Shown: piece by piece, positions 6,113 to 11,626 of the stretch | Numbering within the stretch: position 1 is the first letter of the stretch | Layout of the letters: each line of letters opens with the position of its first letter | Assembly (NCBI GenBank): GCA_947478535.1 | Contig: CANJXD010000135.1 | Location: 1-11,626, forward strand | Direction: 5' to 3' | Length of the DNA: 11,626 nucleotides | Origin: Acetobacteraceae bacterium | Lineage (GTDB): Bacteria; Pseudomonadota; Alphaproteobacteria; Acetobacterales; Acetobacteraceae | Translations under genes and position numbers: made by a program | Notes under the pieces: generated by a model | Told to the model about the DNA's origin: nothing | What the model saw: the letters and a program-made list of their open reading frames with translations, nothing else | The model's database searches: none

Positions 6113-7057
6113 TCACTCCGCCCGGATGCCTGCCTGCCGCACGAACGGCACCCAGCGGTCGAAATCCGCCATGAAACGCGCGCGGAAGGCCACGCGGTCG
6201 AGTGGCGGGCCGAAGCCGGCTTCCGCCAGCCGGGCCACGACCTCGGGGTTCGCGCGGGCCCGTGCGAGCCCGGCTTCCAGCTCCCGCATCAGCGGCTCCG
6301 GCACCCCGGCGGGGGCGAAGACCGCGTACCAGTTGCTCATGTCGAGCCCGGGCAGCCCGACCTCGGTTGCCGTCGGCACGTCCGGCAGTTGCGGTGAGCG
6401 TTGCGTGTCGTAGATCACCATCGGGATCAGGCGGCGGTCCTGCACGAAGGGTCGCAGCACCGGGATATCGGCGTTCAGCATGTCGATATTGCCCGCCACG
6501 AGGTCCGTGATCGCCGGCGCCGCGCCGCGATAGGGGACATGGACCGGCTGCGTCCCGGTGGCGATGCTGAACAACTCCCCGCCGATATGCATGGTGGAGC
6601 CGACGCCGGTGGAGCCGTAGCTCAGCCGGTCACCCCGCCGCGCCTTGGCGACCAGTTCCGCCATGTTGCGCACGCCGAGCGAGGGGCGCGCCACCAGCAT
6701 CGTCTGCACGGGGCCCAGGAAGTACAGCGGCTCAAGGTCGCGCCGGGGGTCATAAGGCAGGTTCGGCACCGTGCCCGCGGTGATCACGATGCTGGAGGTG
6801 GTGATCAGCAGCGTGTTGCCATCTGCCGGAGACCGCGCCACCGCCTGCGCCGCGATGGTGCCGCCGGCCCCCGCTCGCGTCTCGATGACCACGGTGCGGC
6901 CCAGTTCGGCGCCGAGTGCCGGCGCCATGACGCGCGCGATCTGGTCCACCGGGCCGCCGGGCGCGAAGCCCGACATCAGGCGCAGCACCTCCGCCGCCTC
7001 GGCGCGCGGCGCCGCCAGTGAAAGGCCGAGCAGGGCCGCCAGCATCGGTCTGCGCAT
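6113..7057 (-). CDS. Bug/TctC-family tripartite tricarboxylate transporter substrate-binding protein
   Basis: The 314-residue precursor has a short Sec-type signal (MRRPMLAALLGLSLAAPRAEA, cleaved near residue 21). A Bug mature domain follows: MSGFAPGGPVDQIAR (28-42) with the ligand-contacting D38, VVIETRAGAGGTIAA (56-70), SPADGNTLLITTS, the hinge YGSTGVGSTMHIGGE and HVPYRGAAP. ATG 7057 is preferred over an upstream in-frame GTG at 7096 because it directly begins the signal peptide and has a G-rich ribosome site. That site is formed by a run of nine Gs plus AG (7068-7078 on the plus strand as CT plus C9). It lies 75 bp downstream of the SDR stop and is probably the last gene of a bug-SDR-bug unit. 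It is clearly different in sequence from the other two Bug proteins here, so it presumably binds a different ligand. Confidence 0.9.
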   Translation of the reverse strand: MRRPMLAALLGLSLAAPRAEAAEVLRLMSGFAPGGPVDQIARVMAPALGAELGRTVVIETRAGAGGTIAAQAVARSPADGNTLLITTSSIVITAGTVPNLPYDPRRDLEPLYFLGPVQTMLVARPSLGVRNMAELVAKARRGDRLSYGSTGVGSTMHIGGELFSIATGTQPVHVPYRGAAPAITDLVAGNIDMLNADIPVLRPFVQDRRLIPMVIYDTQRSPQLPDVPTATEVGLPGLDMSNWYAVFAPAGVPEPLMRELEAGLARARANPEVVARLAEAGFGPPLDRVAFRARFMADFDRWVPFVRQAGIRAE

Positions 7058-7069
7058 CACCGCAGTTCT

Positions 7070-7078
7070 CCCCCCCCC
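7070..7078 (-). repeat. G9 homopolymer in the ribosome-binding region of the downstream Bug gene
   Basis: Nine consecutive C on the plus strand (nine G on the coding strand) lie 13-21 nt upstream of the ATG at 7057 and form part of the only plausible Shine-Dalgarno sequence (GGGAG). Runs of this length are prone to slippage, which would change the length of the region before the start codon. The tract itself is directly visible. Any regulatory effect is speculation. Confidence 0.6.
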
Positions 7079-7132
7079 ATTGTCCGCACGCACCACCTTC
7101 CCGGTGGCTTTCGCTCAGGGCAGCCGAGCGGT

Positions 7133-7933
7133 TCAGCCACGCTTCTCCAGCAGGCCGCCATCGACCGGCAGGATCACACCCGTGATGTAGCCGGCCTCGT
7201 CCGAGGCCAGGAAGACGGCGGCGTTGGCGACATCCCACGCCGAGCCCATGCGGCCCAGCGGCACCAGGGCGTCACGCTCCGCCCGGATCGTCTCCCGCGG
7301 CACGCCGCGTTCCGCCGCGCGCCGCTCGATGGCCATCGGCGTATCGATCAGCCCCGGCAGGATGACGTTGGCGCGGACCCCGTGCCGCGCATTCTCCATC
7401 GCGATGTGCTGCGTCAGCGTGTTCACCGCGCCCTTGCTGGTCTTGTAGGTCACGGTCGGGCGCGCGGCGAGCGAGGAGGTGGAGGAGATGTTGATGATGC
7501 AGCCCGCGCGCTGCGCGATCATGTGCGGCAGGACGTGCTTGCAGGTCATGAACATCCCCTTGAGGTTCATGCCCATGATGGCGTCCCACATATCCGCATC
7601 CATCTCGGTCGTCTTGCGGTCCCCTTTCGAGCGGCCGACATTGTTGTGCAGGATGTCGATCCGCCCATGGCGTTCCATGCAGGCCCGCGCGATGGCGGCG
7701 CAATCCTCCTCACGCGTGATATCGGCGCGCAGCACGGAGGCGGGGTGGCCGTGGCGTTGCACCGCGGCGCGGGTTTCCTCGACCCATTCCTCATTGATAT
7801 CGACCAGCAGCAGCGCCGCACCCTCCTCGGCGAAGCGTTCCGCGACGGCGCGCCCATTGCCGATGGTGCCACCGGGCTGTTGCCCGGCCCCGACGATGAT
7901 CGCGACCTTGTTCTGCAGGCGTCCCTGGGCCAT
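7133..7933 (-). CDS. SDR-family NAD(P)-dependent oxidoreductase
   Basis: This is a classical short-chain dehydrogenase of 266 residues. The cofactor loop is a long variant, VGAGQQPGGTIGNGRA (14-29). D45 at the end of the second strand favours NAD over NADP. D71 (ADI), HNNVG (96-100), N123 region (GMNLKG), S150/S151 in INISSTSS, Y163-x3-K167 and PGLIDTP (193-199) complete the catalytic tetrad and cofactor contacts. The ending TGVILPVDGGLL is typical. ATG 7933 begins at the usual SDR N-terminus. ATG 7960 would add nine residues and forms a TGATG overlap with the stop of the upstream Bug gene, so that start is a serious alternative and indicates coupling either way. Flanked by two Bug genes on the same strand, it probably oxidises or reduces the alcohol/ketone group of the imported compound (inference). 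Confidence 0.9.
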   Translation of the reverse strand: MAQGRLQNKVAIIVGAGQQPGGTIGNGRAVAERFAEEGAALLLVDINEEWVEETRAAVQRHGHPASVLRADITREEDCAAIARACMERHGRIDILHNNVGRSKGDRKTTEMDADMWDAIMGMNLKGMFMTCKHVLPHMIAQRAGCIINISSTSSLAARPTVTYKTSKGAVNTLTQHIAMENARHGVRANVILPGLIDTPMAIERRAAERGVPRETIRAERDALVPLGRMGSAWDVANAAVFLASDEAGYITGVILPVDGGLLEKRG

Positions 7934-7959
7934 CTCGCTGCCGTTCTCCCTGTTCCGCA

Positions 7960-8934
7960 TCAATCCGATGTGATCCGGCCGCCAACCACCACGCGACGCC
8001 AGCGGGCTTCTTCCGCCCGCATGAAGCGCGTCATCTCCTCCGGGCTGTTCACGCCGACGGTCAGGCCCTCGCCGGTCAGCCGCGCGCGGTAGGCGGGGGC
8101 CGCGGTGGCGCGGCGCATCGCTTCATTCAGCCGGGCCACGATCGCAGGCGGCGTGGCGGCCGGCGCGAACACCCCATACCAGACCTCCGCCTCGTAGCCA
8201 GGAAGCGTCTCGGCCACTGTCGGCACGCCCTCATAGGCGGCCGAGCGGCTGGCGGAGGTGACGGCGACGGCGCGCAGCCGATCGGCCTTCACCAATGCGG
8301 CCACACCCCCTGCCGTGCCGAACACCATGTCGAGCCGACCGCCGAGAAGATCGGTATAGGCCGGGCCGGCGCCGCGATAGGGGACATGGGTGATGTCCAC
8401 GCTGGCCGTCAGCTTGAGGAGCTCCGCCGCCAGATGCACGGCGGACCCATTGCCGGAGGACCCGTAGGTCAGCCGCCCAGGCGCCGCCCGCGCCGCGGTG
8501 ACGATGTCCTGCACCGAACGGAGCGGGCTGTCCGGGCGCGTCACGATCACGTTCGGCCCGTAGCAGATCAGCCCGACCGGCGCGAAGTCGCGCTCCGTAT
8601 CATAGGGCAGGCCCCTGACCAGCGAGGCATTGATTGCCAAGGCGGAGGTGGTGAGCAGCAGCGTGTGCCCATCCGGCGTCGTCTTCGCGACGAGGTCGGA
8701 GCCGAGCACCGTGCCGCCGCCAGGGCGGTTGTCGATCAGCACGACCTGGCCGAGTTCCACCCCGAGGAGCTGTGCCAGTTCCCGGCCGACCACATCGGTG
8801 CCGCCGCCCGCCGTGAAGGGTACGACCATGCGGATGGGGCGGGTAGGGAACGTCTCGGCGGCGGCACGCCGCGTCGTGCATGGCCAGAAGAGGCCGCCTG
8901 CGATTGCACCCAGGCCGCGCCGCGCGATGGGCAT
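7960..8934 (-). CDS. Bug/TctC-family tripartite tricarboxylate transporter substrate-binding protein
   Basis: The 324-residue precursor has the Bug signatures [25 protein letters not shown] split around residues 29-51 (D47 the expected ligand contact), [17 protein letters not shown] (64-80), [27 protein letters not shown] and [10 protein letters not shown]. The leader is unusual: [16 protein letters not shown] looks like a weak Tat/Sec signal but is followed by [14 protein letters not shown], so the cleavage site (AAA/E near 24-26) sits after a second Arg pair. ATG 8934 is chosen because GGGGGAG lies 6 nt upstream. An in-frame ATG at 9003 would add 23 non-signal residues. It is the first gene of the minus-strand bug-SDR-bug unit and ends in a TGATG junction with the SDR gene. 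No TctA or TctB gene accompanies it, and the ligand is unknown. Confidence 0.9.
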   Translation of the reverse strand: MPIARRGLGAIAGGLFWPCTTRRAAAETFPTRPIRMVVPFTAGGGTDVVGRELAQLLGVELGQVVLIDNRPGGGTVLGSDLVAKTTPDGHTLLLTTSALAINASLVRGLPYDTERDFAPVGLICYGPNVIVTRPDSPLRSVQDIVTAARAAPGRLTYGSSGNGSAVHLAAELLKLTASVDITHVPYRGAGPAYTDLLGGRLDMVFGTAGGVAALVKADRLRAVAVTSASRSAAYEGVPTVAETLPGYEAEVWYGVFAPAATPPAIVARLNEAMRRATAAPAYRARLTGEGLTVGVNSPEEMTRFMRAEEARWRRVVVGGRITSD

Positions 8935-9038
8935 GGCAAGCTCCCCCCTGGCCTTCTTGTCCTTGATGTCCAGCCTCGTGCTTTCTCGGCCGAGGCCAGC
9001 CATCGGCTTCGTCGAACGCTGTGCGCGCGCCGGTGTGC

Positions 9039-9044
9039 TGTCAA
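9039..9044 (-). promoter_or_regulatory. Consensus TTGACA -35 candidate for the minus-strand Bug-SDR-Bug unit
   Basis: On the minus strand, TTGACA, a perfect sigma-70 -35 hexamer, lies 105 bp upstream of the Bug start at 8934, inside the 241-bp divergent intergenic region. The -10 position 16-18 bp downstream is GC-rich and does not match well, so this is only a tentative promoter. Confidence 0.3.
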
Positions 9045-9087
9045 CCTCGCCAGCCGAGACACTGGGCGAAGCGACCGACTCAACCCG

Positions 9088-9105
9088 CCTTCACAAAGTT
9101 GTCGC
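9088..9105 (+). promoter_or_regulatory. Candidate Pho box upstream of phnC
   Basis: CCTTCAC-AAAG-TTGTCGC matches the two 7-bp half-sites of a PhoB box (CTGTCAC-N4-CTGTCAC type) at 5 of 7 positions each, with the expected 11-bp repeat period. It is 71 bp before the phnC start. Phosphonate importers are commonly PhoB-activated, which makes the position sensible, but the match is imperfect and no -10 is evident. Confidence 0.35.
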
Positions 9106-9175
9106 GAAACCGCCACGCAGCCGCAAGAGCACCCGGCTAGTTCCGCCCCACGACGGCAGGCGGGGCGGCAGAGTG

Positions 9176-9973
9176 ATGCTGGAGCTACAGGGGCTGACAC
9201 GCCGATACCCCGGCTGTGTGGCCGTCGATCGGGTCAATGTCTCCCTGCCCCGTGGCGCCTTCATCGGCGTTATCGGCCGTTCCGGTGCCGGCAAGTCCAC
9301 CCTCCTGCGCATGATCAATCGCCTGGTCGAGCCGAGCGAGGGGCGCATCGTCTGGGATGGGCGGGATATCACCGCGCTGAAGGGCTCGGCGCTGCGGGCC
9401 TGGCGGTCGCAATGCGCCATGGTGTTCCAGCAGTTCAACCTGGCCGGGCGGCTCGATGTGCTGACCAATGTCATGGTGGGGCGCCTCGCCCATGTGCCCG
9501 CCTATCGGTCCCTTCTCGGCCTGTGGCCCGAGATGGACCGCGCCATCGCGCTTTCGGCGCTGGAGCAGTTCGATATCGGGGAGCTTGCGGCCCAGCGCGC
9601 GGACCAGCTCTCCGGCGGCCAGCAGCAGCGCGTGGCCATCTGTCGCGCCCTGGTCCAGGAACCGGCGCTGATCCTGGCGGATGAGCCGGTCGCCTCGCTC
9701 GATCCGCGCAACACCCAGCTGGTGATGGATGCGCTGGCCAGCATCAACCGCCGCTACGGCATCACCGTGCTGTGCAACCTTCACTCGCTCGACCTCGCGC
9801 GGCGCTATTGCGACCGGCTGATCGGGCTCTCCGCCGGTCGCCTTGTCTTCGACGACGTGCCGGAGCGCCTCACCGAGGCTGCCTCGCGCGAGCTTTATGG
9901 GCTGGAGGCGGATGAGGTGATAGGCGCGCCCCTGGCCCCTCAGCCGCTGCCGCTGGCCGAAGCCGTCCTCTGA
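9176..9973 (+). CDS. phnC: Phosphonate ABC transporter ATP-binding protein PhnC
   Basis: The 265-residue ABC ATPase belongs to the PhnC type. It has Walker [10 protein letters not shown] (34-42), the Q-loop at VFQQFNL (83-89), signature LSGGQQQR (145-152), Walker B LILADEP (165-171), D-loop SLDP (174-177) and switch H203. The insertion [19 protein letters not shown] (99-117) between Q-loop and signature is characteristic of PhnC rather than other importer ATPases. It powers phosphonate, phosphite or related P-compound import at the inner face of the membrane. ATG 9176 gives the normal N-terminus ([13 protein letters not shown]), and GTG 9173 would add one residue. Its ribosome site is weak (GGCAGAG). 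The 29-bp gap to phnD and the phnC-phnD-phnE order mark an operon. The roughly 20 residues after 245, ending in Pro/Leu/Ala, are a non-conserved tail. Confidence 0.94.
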   Translation: MLELQGLTRRYPGCVAVDRVNVSLPRGAFIGVIGRSGAGKSTLLRMINRLVEPSEGRIVWDGRDITALKGSALRAWRSQCAMVFQQFNLAGRLDVLTNVMVGRLAHVPAYRSLLGLWPEMDRAIALSALEQFDIGELAAQRADQLSGGQQQRVAICRALVQEPALILADEPVASLDPRNTQLVMDALASINRRYGITVLCNLHSLDLARRYCDRLIGLSAGRLVFDDVPERLTEAASRELYGLEADEVIGAPLAPQPLPLAEAVL

Positions 9974-10002
9974 CCCTCGACTGAACCAAGGGAGAACCCC
10001 CC

Positions 10003-10908
10003 ATGCTTCGCCGTAGCCTCATCGGCTCCTCGCTGCTGTTGCCCGCTCTCGTCACGGGCGCCCGCGCCCAATCCTGGCGCGCCCAGTATCCGGAGATCGT
10101 CTATGCGATCGTCCCGTCGGAGAATGCCTCCGGCGTTTCCGAGCGCTGGGGTCCTTTCGCCGAATACTTGGCGCGCGAGATCGGCACGCGCGTCACGCTC
10201 CGTATCGCCAATGACTACGCTGCGGTGATCGAGGGCCAGCGCGCCGGCAACATTCATGTCGGCTACTACGGTCCGTCCGCCTTCGCCCGCGCGCTGATGA
10301 CCGGCGCGCAGGTCGAGGCCTTCGCGATCGAGACCAATCTCGACGGCACGAAGGGCTACTACTCCGTCTTCTACGTGAAGGCCGAATCGACCTATCGCGA
10401 AATCCGCGACCTGCGCGGGAAGAACATCGGGCTGGTGGATCCCAATTCGACCTCCGGCAACAACGTGCCGCGCTACGCCCTGAACAAGATGGGCATCGAG
10501 CCGGAGCAGTTCTTCGGCCGCGTCGTCTATACCGGCAGCCATGAGAACGCGATCCTCGCGCTGCAGCAGGGCACCGTCGATGTCGCCGCCAATTGGTGGA
10601 ACGATGAGACGGAATCGAACCTGCTGCGCATGGACCGCAAGGGCATGGCGCGGGCCGGCGATTTCCGCATCATCTACCGCTCTGAGCAGATCGTGAACTC
10701 GCCCTTCGCCTATCTCACGACGCTGCCCGTGGAACTGCGCGCGGCCATCCGCACCGCGATCCTGGAGATGCCGCAGCGCAACCCCGCCGTCTTCGCGCGC
10801 ATCTATGAAGGGCGCCAGGGGCCGCTGGAACCGGTGGACAACGCGACCTATCAGCCGATCATCGAGCTGAACCGGTTCGTCGACAATCTGCGCCGCCGGC
10901 GGAGCTGA
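10003..10908 (+). CDS. phnD: Phosphonate/phosphite ABC transporter substrate-binding protein PhnD
   Basis: The 301-residue precursor has a signal peptide (MLRRSLIGSSLLLPALVTGARA, cleaved near residue 22). The PhnD fold is shown by YYGPSAFARAL (88-98), the phosphonate-binding loop DPNSTSGNN (146-154, with S149-T150-S151 at the anion site), TGSHENAILALQQG (177-190, H180) and VDVAANWWN (192-200). The family binds phosphonates, phosphite or organophosphates such as glycerophosphodiester products in the periplasm. The sequence does not tell which. ATG 10003 is preceded by AAGGGAG (9988-9994) with 8-nt spacing, a strong ribosome site compared with that of phnC. This fits the higher molar need for the binding protein. 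It is followed 34 bp later by phnE. Confidence 0.93.
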   Translation: MLRRSLIGSSLLLPALVTGARAQSWRAQYPEIVYAIVPSENASGVSERWGPFAEYLAREIGTRVTLRIANDYAAVIEGQRAGNIHVGYYGPSAFARALMTGAQVEAFAIETNLDGTKGYYSVFYVKAESTYREIRDLRGKNIGLVDPNSTSGNNVPRYALNKMGIEPEQFFGRVVYTGSHENAILALQQGTVDVAANWWNDETESNLLRMDRKGMARAGDFRIIYRSEQIVNSPFAYLTTLPVELRAAIRTAILEMPQRNPAVFARIYEGRQGPLEPVDNATYQPIIELNRFVDNLRRRRS

Positions 10909-10942
10909 CACCGATGGCCTTCCCCAGCCAGGTTCATCGCGC

Positions 10943-11626
10943 GTGACCGCAGCCTGGTTCGACGGCGCGGCACAGGATCCGCGCGTGATCGCACGCGCCG
11001 CCGGCTACGCGGCGGCGCAGCGGGACAAGCGGCGGCGCCTGTTCACGGGCATCGCGATCCTGGTTCTGCTCGTCGCCGTAAGCCTTCCCGTCGTCGGCTT
11101 CGACCTCGGCGTGCTCTGGCAGCGGGGCGGGCAGTTCTGGGGCTATTTCGATCGCATCCTGACGTTGCAGGAGGGTGACCACGCCGGCCAGCGCGTGTGG
11201 ATGGATCCGGTCGAGTTGTTCTGGGACCTGCCACGCTGGCTCGCCAAGCTGGCGGACACCATCCTGATGGCGGCGGTCGGCACGCTGCTCGGCTTCCTCG
11301 GTGGCGTCGTCATGGCGTTCCTTTCGGCGGAGAACATCACGCAAGCCGCCCTCCCGCGCTTCGTGGCGCGCCGCGTGCTGGAATTCCTGCGCACGGTGCC
11401 GGAGATCGTGTTCGCGCTGACCTTCGTCATCGCCTTCGGCCTCGGGCCGCTGCCCGGCGTGCTGGCCATCGCGCTGCACAGCCTCGGCGCCCTCGGCAAG
11501 CAGTTCGCCGAGATGGCGGAGAACATCGACATGAAGCCGGCCGAGGGCGTGACCGCCGCCGGCGGCACCTGGGCTTCCATCGTCACCTACGCGGCCCTGC
11601 CGCAGGTGATGCCGGGCTTCGCGAGC
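10943..11626 (+). CDS. phnE: Phosphonate ABC transporter permease PhnE, N-terminal part (cut by window edge)
   Basis: An open frame from GTG 10943 runs to the last base (228 codons). It has a cytoplasmic N-terminal segment rich in Ala/Arg, a first membrane helix at about 34-54 (LFTGIAILVLLVAVSLPVVG), a periplasmic loop, and a second helix at about 105-127. The PhnE core follows: FLRTVPEIVFALTFVIAFGL (148-167), GPLPGVLAIALHSLGALGK (168-186) and ENIDMKPAEGVTAAGG (193-208), the coupling-helix region that docks on PhnC. ATG 10914 cannot be the start because its frame hits TGA at 10944-10946. GTG 10943 has AGG/AGGT near 10930-10933, so the start is moderately supported. The final transmembrane segments and any second permease gene lie beyond the window. 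Confidence 0.9.
   Translation, partial: MTAAWFDGAAQDPRVIARAAGYAAAQRDKRRRLFTGIAILVLLVAVSLPVVGFDLGVLWQRGGQFWGYFDRILTLQEGDHAGQRVWMDPVELFWDLPRWLAKLADTILMAAVGTLLGFLGGVVMAFLSAENITQAALPRFVARRVLEFLRTVPEIVFALTFVIAFGLGPLPGVLAIALHSLGALGKQFAEMAENIDMKPAEGVTAAGGTWASIVTYAALPQVMPGFAS

Noticed and set aside
7093..7107. Hairpin CCACC-TTCCC-GGTGG between the SDR and Bug genes as a terminator
   Set aside because: The stem is only 5 bp with no T-run on either strand, and the genes appear to belong to one unit.
10914..10946. ATG at 10914 as the phnE start
   Set aside because: Its frame ends at TGA 10944-10946 after ten codons. The permease sequence lies in another frame starting at GTG 10943.
1..11626. Defence, mobile-element, CRISPR or RNA-gene content
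   Set aside because: No transposase, recombinase, nuclease, toxin-antitoxin pair, repeat array or tRNA-like cloverleaf was seen. All substantial frames are accounted for by metabolic, transport and regulatory genes.

Overview
The window is GC-rich chromosomal DNA from a proteobacterium. The many orphan Bug/TctC-type solute-binding proteins, the high-GC codon use and the catabolic gene mix fit an alphaproteobacterium of the Roseomonas/Acetobacteraceae kind. A betaproteobacterium is also possible, and this assignment is inference from gene content only. I see no rRNA, tRNA, CRISPR array, insertion sequence or phage gene. Thirteen protein genes fill almost all of the window, and the two at its ends are cut off.

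Left part (1-2952). A minus-strand pair encodes a single-domain cobalamin-independent methionine synthase-like methyltransferase (376-1413) and, with a 4-bp ATGA overlap, the N-terminal third of a D-2-hydroxyacid dehydrogenase (1-379, running off the edge). Divergent from it is a GntR/FCD transcription factor (1521-2306). Its 3' end overlaps a small cytoplasmic NodB-fold deacetylase-like gene (2299-2952).

Middle part (3041-6072). A tight plus-strand operon contains a Tat-exported Bug binding protein, a SnoaL/NTF2-fold protein, a carboxymuconolactone decarboxylase-like protein and a two-domain extradiol (VOC) ring-cleavage dioxygenase with an intact 2-His-1-carboxylate set. It looks like an uptake-plus-catabolism unit for an unknown, probably aromatic, compound. 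The same AT-rich imperfect dyad followed at identical spacing by TTGACG lies upstream of the GntR gene and of this operon. The simplest model is that the regulator controls itself, the divergent methyltransferase pair and the operon.

Right-middle part (6113-8934). A minus-strand cluster has two further, mutually divergent Bug binding proteins flanking a classical SDR oxidoreductase. No TctA/TctB membrane genes are present, so these binding proteins must work with membrane components elsewhere or act as sensors.

Right edge (9176-11626). After a 241-bp divergent intergenic region with a candidate Pho box come phnC, phnD and the first 228 codons of phnE. Together they form a phosphonate/phosphite-type ABC importer that continues past the window.
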